This document shows positions 16,670-24,616 of a stretch of DNA of 56,709 nucleotides, piece after piece. The DNA is from CAZLNO01 sp964561005 (GTDB lineage Bacteria > Pseudomonadota > Alphaproteobacteria > Kiloniellales > Rhodovibrionaceae), in assembly GCA_964561005.1 (NCBI GenBank), contig CAZLNO010000011.1, positions 1 to 56,709 on the forward strand, written 5' to 3'. The notes under the pieces were generated by a model. That model was not told the origin of the DNA. It did no database searches and saw nothing but the letters and a program-made list of their open reading frames with translations. The translations under genes and the position numbers were made by a program. Each line of letters begins with the position of its first letter. The first letter of the stretch is position 1.

Positions 16670-18235
16670 TCAGGCGGTCTTGTTGACGTAGGTCAGCGGG
16701 ATCATCTCGTCCGGCCGGGACGCCCAGTCGTGGTCCAGCGTCGCCCCATAGGGGTTGGGCTGGAGGTGAAGGAAGATCCACGGCGCCTCCTCGTGGATGA
16801 TCTCCCCTGCCTTTCGATAGAGCTCGGTGCGTTCCTGCTGATCGGCGGTTCGCCGCGCGGCAGTCACCAGCTTGCCGACCTCGGGCATGTAGTTCGTGGA
16901 CCAGGCGCCCTCGTCGAACAGGATGCCGATGTAGCTGTCGCCGTCGAAGGTGCTGTTGCCGCCCCAGCTCAGCATGTACATCGGCCCGGCTTTCCGGGTG
17001 GTGATGCGGGCGGCTTGGGTCCCGGCGTCGTTGACGCGCAGCTCGGCCTTGATCCCGATCTGGCGCAGATAGCTGGCGATGGCCTGGGTGATCTCGGCCC
17101 CGGCGATCATCCACTGCGGCACGGTCTCGATCTGCACCGTGAAGCCATCGGGATAGCCGGCTTCCTTCAGCAGGCTGCGCGCCAGCTCGGGATCGTAGGG
17201 ATAGGGCTCCAGACCCGGATGGTGTCCCAGCACCGTCGAGGGCAGGGGGCCGGCCATGATCTCGCCCATGCCGCGCAGGTAGACCTCGTTGATCTCCTGC
17301 TGGTTCACCGCGTGGTTCAGGGCCTGGCGCACGCGCTTGTCCTTCATCGGCTCCATGTCGTAGTTCAGCCCGGCCAGGACGATGCGGTTGCCGATGTCGG
17401 CGCTCAGGCGGGCGATATCGCTGGACTCGATGCGGTCGAAGTCCTCCACGGGCGGGCGGGGCGCGATGTTGAGGTCGCCGGCCAGCAGGGCCGAGACACG
17501 CGTCGAATTCTCCTGGACCACCGGCGCCTCCAGGCGGCGGATCGGCGGCAGCTCGCCCCAGTAATCGTCGTTGCGCGTGGCGCGCAGGATGTCGTCCGGG
17601 CGGAACTCGTCCATGCGGAATGGCCCGGAGCCCAAGGGGTTCAGGGCCAGATGATCCATCGAGTGCTCGGCGTAGTAGCTCGGCTCCAGGATGGAGAGCT
17701 GGATCAGATAGGCCGGCAGCGTCGGGAACGGCGTGCGGCACACGAAGTCCGCGGTGTACTGATCGACGACCTTGACTTCCTCGATGTCGGCCCAGGTGCC
17801 GCTGTGCGGCGAGCCGATCTCCTCGCTCTGGCGGCGCTCGATGGTGTACTTGACGGCGTTGGCGTCGACGGGCTTGCCGTTGTGGAACTTCGCGCCCTCG
17901 CGCAGCTTGAAGCGCCAGGTGTTGTTGCTTCGGAAGCTGTATTCCTGGGCCAGATAGGGTTCGAGCTCGTTGGTCTCCGCGTTGCGCACGAGCAGCGGAT
18001 CGAACAGCCAGTTTTGCGCGACCAGGCAAGTACGCAGGTTGTTCTGGTCGGGGTCGAGGTTCGGCATGCCCGCCCAGAGCGCGATGCGGAACAGATCGAA
18101 GGTGTCCTCGGCCGCGCGCGCCGCGCGCCAGGCGGGAAGCAGCGAACTCGCGGCGGCGACGGTGCCGAGCGCGCCGGTGGTCCGCAGCAGGCTCCGGCGT
18201 GTGAGCCCCGGTTGGTGGGGGATGCGACTGGTCAT
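16670..18235 (-). CDS. dppA: ABC transporter substrate-binding protein, family 5 (DppA/OppA type)
   Basis: The 521-residue periplasmic binding protein has a twin-arginine-type leader (LTRRSLLRTTG, then a hydrophobic core to AARA-AED near residue 42), so export by Tat is likely. SBP_bac_5 features include WAGMPNLDPDQNN, YTIERRQS, the LNPLGSGPFRMDEFRPDD block and KRVRQALNHAVNQQEINEVYL. It binds a peptide-like or amide ligand and feeds the DppBC-type permeases encoded directly downstream. A 393-bp AT-richer space separates it from the divergent ATPase genes. Confidence 0.92.
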   Translation of the reverse strand: MTSRIPHQPGLTRRSLLRTTGALGTVAAASSLLPAWRAARAAEDTFDLFRIALWAGMPNLDPDQNNLRTCLVAQNWLFDPLLVRNAETNELEPYLAQEYSFRSNNTWRFKLREGAKFHNGKPVDANAVKYTIERRQSEEIGSPHSGTWADIEEVKVVDQYTADFVCRTPFPTLPAYLIQLSILEPSYYAEHSMDHLALNPLGSGPFRMDEFRPDDILRATRNDDYWGELPPIRRLEAPVVQENSTRVSALLAGDLNIAPRPPVEDFDRIESSDIARLSADIGNRIVLAGLNYDMEPMKDKRVRQALNHAVNQQEINEVYLRGMGEIMAGPLPSTVLGHHPGLEPYPYDPELARSLLKEAGYPDGFTVQIETVPQWMIAGAEITQAIASYLRQIGIKAELRVNDAGTQAARITTRKAGPMYMLSWGGNSTFDGDSYIGILFDEGAWSTNYMPEVGKLVTAARRTADQQERTELYRKAGEIIHEEAPWIFLHLQPNPYGATLDHDWASRPDEMIPLTYVNKTA

Positions 18236-18628
18236 GACTCGGCCTCCGCTGTCTTGACGATCCTTGGTTGGGTCGATTGGCGTGTTCGCCGCCTGCGGCC
18301 GGGGGCGGCGCGCCGCCCCGCTGGCGGAATTGACGATAGCAAACGATACTCAAGCGACCAAGCCCGGAAACACTCAATATTTCACACTGATCATGTAAAA
18401 TACGATTTTTCCCTCGATGTTCACTGACATACCGTCTGGTGTGTTCTTCATTTGAAATATACGGGGCGACCGGTATCGCTGTGCCTGCAAGAATCAAGCT
18501 CCATATGACGGTCGTATGGTGGGAGAATGTATCCGCCTTTCACGACGCCAGCGCCACGCGTCTAGGTTCGACCCGGCGAATGTGTTAGACGTGACAGCCA
18601 TTCATTGACGAGAGTTCCGAACCGCACC
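18236..18628. promoter_or_regulatory. Divergent promoter region of the peptide-type ABC importer
   Basis: The 393-bp non-coding space between the SBP gene (minus) and the ATPase genes (plus) is clearly richer in A+T between about 18330 and 18560 than the surrounding DNA. Both transcription units must start here. I could not pick out a convincing -35/-10 pair or operator by eye. Confidence 0.5.
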
Positions 18629-19636
18629 ATGACGAAGGTGACGATCTCCGATACCGACGCGGCCGCGCCGCTGCTGGCCGTCGAGGACCTGCGCACGTCA
18701 TTCTTCACCCCGCGCGGGGAGGTGCGCGCCGTGGACGGGGTCAGCTTCGAGGTGCGCCATGGCGAGATCCTGGGAGTCGTCGGCGAATCCGGGAGCGGCA
18801 AGACGCTGACCGCGCTGTCGGTGATGCGGCTGATCGACCCTCCCGGACGCATCCTCTCCGGTCGCGTGGCGCTCGACGGCGAGGACCTCATGCGCCGTTC
18901 CGAGCGCCGCATGCGTGTCATCCGCGGCGGCAAGATGGCGATGATCTGGCAGGATCCCATGGCGTCGCTGAATCCGGTGCGCCGGATCGGGGACCAGATC
19001 GCCGAGGCGATCCGCCTGCATCCGGTGCGCGGCCGGCGCCTCACCCGAGCGGGGATTCGCCGGTTGATCCTTGAGAACCTCGAGGCCGTCAATGTCCCGG
19101 ACCCCGAGCGGCGTCTGCGCGAATACCCGCATCAGCTCTCCGGCGGCCTGCAGCAGCGCGTGATGATCGCCATGGCGCTGGCCAGCGAGCCCGTGCTGCT
19201 GATCGCCGACGAGCCCACGACAGCGCTCGACGTCACGATCCAGCTTCAGATCCTGCAGCTCATCACGCGCCTCCAGGAAGAACGGCACATGAGCGTCATC
19301 TTCATTACCCACGATCTCGGCGTGGTGGCGGAGACCTGCCATCGCGTGCAGGTGATGTACGCGGGCCAGATCGTCGAATCCGCGCCCACGCCGGCGCTGT
19401 TCGACGCGCCGAAGCACCCCTACACCGTCGGCCTGCTGGAGTCCGTGCCGCGGCGCGAGACCGCGCGCGGCAAACTGCACACGATCGCGGGGCAGGTGCC
19501 GGACCTGACGGCCCTGCCGTCGGGCTGTCCCTTCCACCCGCGCTGTCCGCGGGCCATGGCTGTGTGCCGCGAGCGCAATCCCGATCCGGTAAGCGTCGGC
19601 AACCACACCGTCGTGCGCTGTCACCTTTACGGCTGA
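18629..19636 (+). CDS. dppD: ABC transporter ATP-binding protein (DppD/OppD type)
   Basis: The 335-residue ATPase has Walker A GESGSGKT (about residue 53), Q-loop MIWQDPMASLNP, signature LSGGLQQRVMIAMALA, Walker B LLIADEPTTALD and H-loop FITHDLG. The C-terminal oligopeptide-transporter domain has the four-Cys block SGCPFHPRCPRAMAVC, which may hold an Fe-S cluster. The ATG at 18629 is preferred over a TTG at 18605 because the protein then starts close to the conserved LLAVEDL. It is followed 7 bp later by the second ATPase. Confidence 0.92.
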   Translation: MTKVTISDTDAAAPLLAVEDLRTSFFTPRGEVRAVDGVSFEVRHGEILGVVGESGSGKTLTALSVMRLIDPPGRILSGRVALDGEDLMRRSERRMRVIRGGKMAMIWQDPMASLNPVRRIGDQIAEAIRLHPVRGRRLTRAGIRRLILENLEAVNVPDPERRLREYPHQLSGGLQQRVMIAMALASEPVLLIADEPTTALDVTIQLQILQLITRLQEERHMSVIFITHDLGVVAETCHRVQVMYAGQIVESAPTPALFDAPKHPYTVGLLESVPRRETARGKLHTIAGQVPDLTALPSGCPFHPRCPRAMAVCRERNPDPVSVGNHTVVRCHLYG

Positions 19637-19643
19637 TCGCAAG

Positions 19644-20633
19644 ATGTCGGGACGCCAGGCGGAAACCCTGCTGTCGGTCGAGGGACTGGGCAAGACCTAT
19701 GCCCTCAACCAGGGCCTGCTCGCCACGCTGGCGGGAATCGGCCGCAAGGACCTGCACGCGCTCACCGACGTCAGCTTCTCGGTGATGCGGGGCGAGACGC
19801 TCGGGGTCGTGGGGGAGAGCGGCTGCGGGAAGTCCACCATGGGGCTGGCGCTGCTCCAGCTCGTGCCGCCGATCCGGGGCAGCGTCCGCTTCGACGGGCG
19901 CGAGATCACCGGCCTGCCGCCCGAGGAGAACCGTCAGCTCCGCCGGCACATGCAGCTTGTCCTGCAGAATCCGTACTTGGCGCTGAACCCCCGCCTGCGG
20001 GTGGGCGAGATCATCGCCGAGCCGCTGCGCAACTTCGGCATCGGGAACCGCCGGGCACGTCGGCAGCGGGTTGGCGAGCTGCTTGAGCGCGTCGGGCTTC
20101 AACCCCAGCACATCAGCCGTTTCCCGCACGAATTCAGCGGCGGACAGCGCCAGCGCATCGGCATCGCGCGGGCGCTGGCGCTCAATCCGGCCTTCGTGGT
20201 CGCCGACGAGCCGGTCTCCGCCCTCGACGTCAGTGTCCAGGCCCAGATCCTGAATCTGCTGCTCGAACTGAAGGAGGCCTACGACCTCACGTTCCTGTTC
20301 ATTTCCCACGATCTCTCGGTCGTGCGCTACATCAGCGACCGCATCATGGTGATGTACCTGGGGCGGCTGATGGAGCTGGGTTCCGCCGAGGCGGTTTGCG
20401 ACCGCCCGCGCCATCCCTACACCCAGGCGCTGATGGCGGCGGTGCCCGAACTGGACCCGCGGCGCAAGCGCGAGCGCCGCCCCCTGCCCGGCGGCGTGCC
20501 CAGCCCGGTCGACCCGCCATCCGGCTGTCCGTTCCACACGCGCTGTCCCCTGGCGGAAGACCGGTGCCGGGCCGAGATCCCGGCGGTGCGCACCTTGGAC
20601 GACGGCCGCGCAGTGGCCTGCCACTTCGCATAA
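19644..20633 (+). CDS. dppF: ABC transporter ATP-binding protein (DppF/OppF type)
   Basis: The 329-residue ATPase pairs with the DppD-type subunit. Motifs: Walker A GESGCGKS (about 59-66), LVLQNPYLALNPRL Q-loop, signature FSGGQRQRIGIARALAL, Walker B FVVADEPVSALD, H-loop FISHDLS, and a C-terminal Cys block SGCPFHTRCPLAEDRC. An insert between the first strand and Walker A (NQGLLATLAGIGRKDLHAL) is typical of DppF. It ends the plus-strand unit. Downstream is mobile-element debris, so no further transporter genes follow. Confidence 0.92.
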   Translation: MSGRQAETLLSVEGLGKTYALNQGLLATLAGIGRKDLHALTDVSFSVMRGETLGVVGESGCGKSTMGLALLQLVPPIRGSVRFDGREITGLPPEENRQLRRHMQLVLQNPYLALNPRLRVGEIIAEPLRNFGIGNRRARRQRVGELLERVGLQPQHISRFPHEFSGGQRQRIGIARALALNPAFVVADEPVSALDVSVQAQILNLLLELKEAYDLTFLFISHDLSVVRYISDRIMVMYLGRLMELGSAEAVCDRPRHPYTQALMAAVPELDPRRKRERRPLPGGVPSPVDPPSGCPFHTRCPLAEDRCRAEIPAVRTLDDGRAVACHFA

Positions 20634-20723
20634 ATGGGCCATGGATTGGACCGACTTTCTCGCAGGCGTTTGCGCTTGGCGGCGGTCTCAGGGGAATCGG
20701 TTTGCGCGGTCCTGGGCTTGGAC

Positions 20724-20856
20724 TTGACCCGGTTCCGTGGACGCCCGAGCGTTTGAGGAGCAAGGGAGTCCACGATGGCCTACGGATCGATACCGTATCC
20801 GGCGGCGTTTCGGCAGCAGATGGTTGAACTGGTACGTGCGGGCCGGACGCCGGAGG
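20724..20856 (+). mobile_element. IS3-family left end with truncated orfA
   Basis: The sequence starting TGACCCGGTTCCGTGGAC at 20724 has the layout of an IS3-type left end. It is followed at 20775 by an ATG opening MAYGSIPYPAAFRQQMVELV and then RAGRTPE, a typical IS3 OrfA N terminus. Homology stops near 20856 and no OrfB or right end follows. The copy is a short 5' relic inserted after the ABC ATPase gene. Confidence 0.55.
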
Positions 20857-20962
20857 TACTTTCGCCATCAGCAACTGGGTATAGGGTGGCGCGGGCGGCG
20901 GCGCTGTTGTCCGAGTGATGTCGGGAAGGCCCGGGAACTCCGCGGAAAACTGCGAAATTCGG

Positions 20963-21012
20963 CCTCTTTGGCATCGGGGGGCTCCCTGGTTCGATCCCAG
21001 GCGCCCCCACCA
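20963..21012 (+). tRNA. 3' half of a tRNA-Ala(GGC)-like gene (partial; attachment-site footprint)
   Basis: Reading left to right there is a seven-base loop TTGGCAT (anticodon GGC after U33, A37), a five-base variable region, a perfect T stem CCTGG/CCAGG enclosing TTCGATC (20985-21001), then acceptor strand CGCCCCC, discriminator A and CCA (21010-21012). The 5' half is missing: no GGGGGCG strand or D arm lies upstream. The anticodon stem also has one mismatch. This is not a working tRNA gene. Such 3' halves are the usual trace of integration by a tyrosine recombinase. Confidence 0.6.
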
Positions 21013-21315
21013 TCCCCTTCGCTGGCGGCCGCCGGGTTGCATGGCGCACTCCGGTCTATGATTGAAACCGGAGGGCCAGCGATTTGCAAGAAATGAGCAA
21101 GTTTCGGAAGGAAATCGCTAGTCTGTTTCTAAAAACATATATATATCATGCGATGAAATGTGTGATTAATGCTTATAGATAAGATATGTTATCTTCGAAA
21201 ACAGCGAAACAAGGTGTTTAGATTTAAGTCGACGGGGCGACACAACCCGGATACCATGTGGCTCGTCGAGTCCAGAAAGAGAACCGCCGGACAGGGCGCA
21301 CCAAGGACAAGTTTG
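21013..21315. other. AT-rich non-coding stretch
   Basis: Between about 21100 and 21240 the base composition drops sharply, with runs such as aaaaacatatatatat, unlike the GC-rich surroundings. No conserved coding sequence was recognised. It probably belongs to the same foreign insertion as the tRNA 3' half. Confidence 0.4.
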
Positions 21316-21522
21316 ATGAGTAATCGACCACCCAAACGGGCCGAGCCGCGCGTTGAACGGCCCGGGCATGATGGGTCGCTTGCCACTTGCCGCGCGTTGA
21401 ACGCGATCTCAAGCGACTTCCGGCGGGACTTTGCCGAGTATTGCGAGCTTTGCCAGGGGCGAGGCCGGCAGTGCCTGGCTGCCCTGGTCCAGGAACTGGC
21501 GACCACCGCGGATCGCGAGTAG
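21316..21522 (+). CDS. Hypothetical small protein
   Basis: A possible 68-residue protein starting MSNRPPKRAEPRVERPG, with a hydrophilic C-terminal half containing two Cys (YCELCQGRGRQC) and ending LVQELATTADRE. The C-terminal half has the heptad-like look of a phasin helix, but I do not recognise it with any certainty. An extended in-frame start exists at 21169 in AT-rich DNA. It could be a gene fragment. Confidence 0.3.
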   Translation: MSNRPPKRAEPRVERPGHDGSLATCRALNAISSDFRRDFAEYCELCQGRGRQCLAALVQELATTADRE

Positions 21523-21766
21523 GTCGATTCCACCTGGCCCGCGCCGACGCCGAGCCTCCGTCGCGCCACGGCCAGGGACTCCGCCGCCGTGGCGTCGACC
21601 CCGGCGAACCCCTGAGTTCGGCCAGGGTTCGTGACCGCCCGATTGCCACCGCAATCATTTTCCACGTAAAGTCGCGCGGAAAGCGATGGGCGCGGGCCGC
21701 GGCTCCGGGGAGGGCGCTGCTGGCGCCCGCTCTCGTTCCGGCTCCGGCAGCATGGGAAGACGGCTG

Positions 21767-22591
21767 ATGTGCGGCAACTGTCCGATCTCCTTCCGCCACG
21801 GACCCGCGGCGACGCGGCGTGGCTTTCTCCTCGGTCTGGTGGGGGTCACCGGGAGCGTCCTGATAAGCTGCACCACCAATCCCCTGACCGGCGAAGAGCA
21901 GTTCATCATCGTCTCCGACCAGCAGCTCACGCAGATGTCGCTGCAGAGCTGGTCGCAGATCAAGGACGACACGCCGGAGCTCAAGGACCCGGCGGAGCAG
22001 CGCCGCCTGCGCCGCCTGGGCGAGCGGATCGTCGGCGTCAGCGGCATCGAGCGGCGCGACTGGGAATTCGTCGTCTTCGACAACGAGCAGATCAACGCCT
22101 TCGCGCTGCCCGGCGGCAAGGTGGGGATCTACACCGGCATCCTGGAGCTGATGGAGAACGATTCCCAGCTTGCCACCGTGGTCGGCCACGAGGTCGGCCA
22201 CGTCGCCGGCCGCCACGGGGCGGAGCGGGTGAGCCAGGCGATGGCGGCCAACGTCGGCCTGCAGGCCGCGGCGGCGGCGATGGCGATCGGCGACGTCTCC
22301 GGCGCCAACGCCATCATCGGGCTGCTGGGCGCCGGGGTGACCTATGGCGTCATCCTGCCCTATTCGCGCGCCCACGAGACCGAGGCCGACGAGCTGGGCG
22401 TGGAGTACATGGCCAAGGCCGGCTACAACCCCGAGGAGTCCGTCAAGTTCTGGCAGACCATGGCCGAGCAGGGCGGCCAGAGGCCGCCGGAATTCATGTC
22501 CACCCACCCCGCGCCGGAGACCCGCATCCGCAACCTCCAGCGCCTCGTGCCGCGCTGGCATCCCGTCTACCAGCGCAACAAGGTGGTCTGA
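21767..22591 (+). CDS. M48 family metalloprotease, lipoprotein
   Basis: The 274-residue zinc protease has HEVGH at about 141-145, the third ligand Glu in RAHETEADELG (about 205) and the FMSTHPAPETRI tail typical of M48 (BepA/Oma1-like) proteases. The N terminus has TRRGFLL and a hydrophobic segment ending VLISC with a lipobox Cys near residue 35. It is therefore probably an outer-membrane-facing lipoprotein, possibly Tat-exported. The ATG at 21767 is chosen because GGGAAG precedes it by six bases; 21752 is an alternative. Likely role: periplasmic protein quality control. Confidence 0.88.
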   Translation: MCGNCPISFRHGPAATRRGFLLGLVGVTGSVLISCTTNPLTGEEQFIIVSDQQLTQMSLQSWSQIKDDTPELKDPAEQRRLRRLGERIVGVSGIERRDWEFVVFDNEQINAFALPGGKVGIYTGILELMENDSQLATVVGHEVGHVAGRHGAERVSQAMAANVGLQAAAAAMAIGDVSGANAIIGLLGAGVTYGVILPYSRAHETEADELGVEYMAKAGYNPEESVKFWQTMAEQGGQRPPEFMSTHPAPETRIRNLQRLVPRWHPVYQRNKVV

Positions 22592-22662
22592 GCGCCCTCG
22601 CCCTGTCACACTCCCGTGCCGGACAAGGACCGCATCGACCGGAAGAGCAGGAGACGACCCGC

Positions 22663-23268
22663 ATGATCCTCCGCCATTCCCCGACCTCGCCCTTCGTGCG
22701 CAAGGTGACCGTCCTGGCCGCCGAGGCGGGCCTGGCCGACCGCCTGACGTGGAAGGCCACCAACCCCTGGGACCCGGCCGACGACCTGCCGGGCGACAAC
22801 CCGCTGGGCAAGGTGCCCGCGCTGATCCTGGACGACGGCGAGACGCTGTACGACTCCTTCGTCATCTGCGCCTACCTCGACAGCCTGCACGACGGGCCGA
22901 AGCTCCTGCCGCCGGAGGGCGCCGACCGCTGGGCGGTGCTGAAGCTGCACGCGCTGGGCGACGGCATCCTGGAGGCCGCGGTCACCCGCCTGATCGAGCG
23001 CGTGCGCCGGCCGTCGGAGTTGTACTGGCAGGACTGGGACCAGCGCCACAAGGACAAGATCGCCCGCGCGCTGGACTGGCTTGAAGGCCGTGCCGACCGC
23101 CTGGAGGCGCCGTTGAACCTCGGCCAGATCACCATCGGCTGCGCCCTGGGCTACCTCGACTTCCGCTTCCCGGACGAGGACTGGCGCGGCGGCCACCGCA
23201 AGCTGGCGCAGTGGTTCGAGGCGTTTTCCCAGCGCCCCGCGATGCAGCAGACCGTGCCGCGGGGGTGA
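22663..23268 (+). CDS. Glutathione S-transferase family protein
   Basis: The 201-residue protein has an N-terminal thioredoxin-like GST domain: MILRHSPTSPFVRKVTV, the cis-Pro segment NPLGKVPAL, and the ETLYDSFVICAYLD motif that binds the glutathione gamma-glutamyl group. An all-helical C-terminal domain ends with FEAFSQRPAMQQTVPR. The ATG at 22663 follows CAGGAGA. It lies between the M48 protease gene and a haloacid dehalogenase gene (4 bp gap), so the latter two may share a transcript. Substrate unknown. Confidence 0.88.
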   Translation: MILRHSPTSPFVRKVTVLAAEAGLADRLTWKATNPWDPADDLPGDNPLGKVPALILDDGETLYDSFVICAYLDSLHDGPKLLPPEGADRWAVLKLHALGDGILEAAVTRLIERVRRPSELYWQDWDQRHKDKIARALDWLEGRADRLEAPLNLGQITIGCALGYLDFRFPDEDWRGGHRKLAQWFEAFSQRPAMQQTVPRG

Positions 23269-23272
23269 GCCC

Positions 23273-24001
23273 GTGAAGCTGGCCGACTTCGACGCCCTGA
23301 CCTTCGACGTCTACGGCACGCTGATCGACTGGGAGACCGGCATCGCCGAGGCCCTGTCCCCCTGGGCCGCGCGCCACGGCGTGGACGCGGGCCGCGACGA
23401 CCTGGTCGCCGCCTTCGGCCGCTTCGAGTCGCGGCGCCAGCAGGAGAACCCGGACACCCGCTATCCCCAGGTGCTGGAACTGGTGTTCGACGACATCGCC
23501 CGGTCCTTCGGCGTCGTTCGCACGGCGGCCGACGCCGAGGCCTTCGGCGACTCGGTGGGCGACTGGCCGGCCTTTCCCGACAGCGCCGAGGCGCTGGCCG
23601 ATCTGGCGGAGCACTGCCGGCTGGGCGTCGTCTCCAACGTGGACCGGGCTTCCTTCGCCGCCTCCAACCGCAAGCTGGGGGTGGCCTTCGATGTCGTCGT
23701 CACGGCCGAGGACGCCGGGGCCTACAAGCCGGCACTGGCGCCCTTCCGCCTGGCGATCGAGGCGCTGGGCGAGATCGGCGTCGGCTTCGACCGCATCCTG
23801 CACGTGGCGCAGTCGCTGTTCCACGACCACGCGCCGGCGGCGCGGCTGGGCCTGACGAGCTGCTGGATCGACCGCCAGAACCAGGCCGCCGGCGGCGCCT
23901 GGGGCGCCACCCCGCCGCCCCCCGGCCAGCCCCGGCCCGCCGCGCGCTTCGCCTCGATGGCCGAGCTGGCCGCCGCCCACAAGACCGCGCGCGGCGGGTA
24001 A
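23273..24001 (+). CDS. HAD hydrolase, haloacid dehalogenase type II-like
   Basis: The 242-residue HAD-superfamily protein uses a GTG start at 23273, 4 bp after the GST stop. Motif I is TFDVYGTLIDW with the nucleophile Asp; motif II is GVVSNVDRASF (Ser/Asn); the motif III Lys is in DAGAYKPALAPF. The DVYGTL form is typical of (S)-2-haloacid dehalogenases, but many members are general phosphatases. The C-terminal tail (Pro-rich, about 205-242) is variable. Pairing with a GST suggests detoxification, which is inference. Confidence 0.85.
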   Translation: MKLADFDALTFDVYGTLIDWETGIAEALSPWAARHGVDAGRDDLVAAFGRFESRRQQENPDTRYPQVLELVFDDIARSFGVVRTAADAEAFGDSVGDWPAFPDSAEALADLAEHCRLGVVSNVDRASFAASNRKLGVAFDVVVTAEDAGAYKPALAPFRLAIEALGEIGVGFDRILHVAQSLFHDHAPAARLGLTSCWIDRQNQAAGGAWGATPPPPGQPRPAARFASMAELAAAHKTARGG

Positions 24002-24023
24002 GCGCGCGCCGCCGGGACCCGTA

Positions 24024-24043
24024 GGGCAGGCTTGAGCCTGCCC
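24024..24043 (+). terminator. Hairpin after the HAD gene
   Basis: A perfect 8-bp stem, GGGCAGGC/GCCTGCCC, encloses TTGA 22 bp after the HAD stop. It lacks a clean T run (CTTCTCCTT follows), so it may be a weak terminator or a dispersed palindromic repeat. Confidence 0.45.
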
Positions 24044-24056
24044 CTTCTCCTTGTGC

Positions 24057-24415
24057 TGACGCATGCGGACGCCTGCACACGGCCAGCAGCGGGCCGGGCA
24101 TCCCGACCGGCAAAGCCCCCGACGTTGACGCCGGCACACGCCCGTCGACAACGAGGCACACGCGCGTCCGCACCACAAACGGCGGTTTTCCGCCACTTCG
24201 CGCACCCCGATGTTGACGCATGATGACACCTGCACACGGTGGGGCCAGCGTCGACGTCTTCAGCGGGCCAGGGGCTTGCCCCCGCCCCGAACGTCTCCCC
24301 GCGCGCGGCCGGGGCGGGGAACGTTTCGATCGAGGGCCCTTCGACAAGCGCAGGGTGAACGCCCTCGACCGGCGCGGCCCGTGATGATGACGCATGATGA
24401 CACCTGCATACGGTC
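24057..24415 (+). repeat. Three spaced copies of a 27-28 bp direct repeat in non-coding DNA
   Basis: Copies start at 24057, 24214 and 24388. All begin TGACGCATG; copies 2 and 3 continue ATGACACCTGCA and end ACGG, and copy 1 differs at a few bases. A shortened copy is seen near 24126. The spacing (157 and 174 bp) is irregular. Between copies 2 and 3 lies an inverted repeat TCGAGGGC/GCCCTCGA (24330-24337 and 24361-24368) around a CCTTCGACAAGCGCAGGG element. The whole 24002-24616 space has no credible gene. Confidence 0.55.
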
Positions 24416-24616
24416 GCGCGTCTCGCGCCCGTCAACCGCCGCATCGCCTTCCACAATGTCCAAGAGCGGCGGGAAGCTTATCACAGAAATCCGAACAATG
24501 CCAGAACATTTCGCCCGCGCCACATCCTATGGTCGGCCGGAGTCGGCCCCGGCAAACCGCCACCGAGTGTTGGTGACGCAACGGCTGTGGGTGGCTTGCC
24601 TGACGGCGAAGCCGCC

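Noticed and set aside
20935..21012. Complete tRNA-Ala gene
   Set aside because: No D arm or 5' acceptor strand pairs with CGCCCCC, and the anticodon stem has a mismatch.
20780..21096. Minus- and plus-strand frames reading GAPGIEPGS and similar around 21000
   Set aside because: These peptides are the well-known false translation of a tRNA T arm and acceptor, here the tRNA 3' half.
24002..24616. Small frames on both strands between the HAD gene and the ImmA/IrrE gene
   Set aside because: They run through the direct repeats, lack ribosome sites and have no recognisable sequence.
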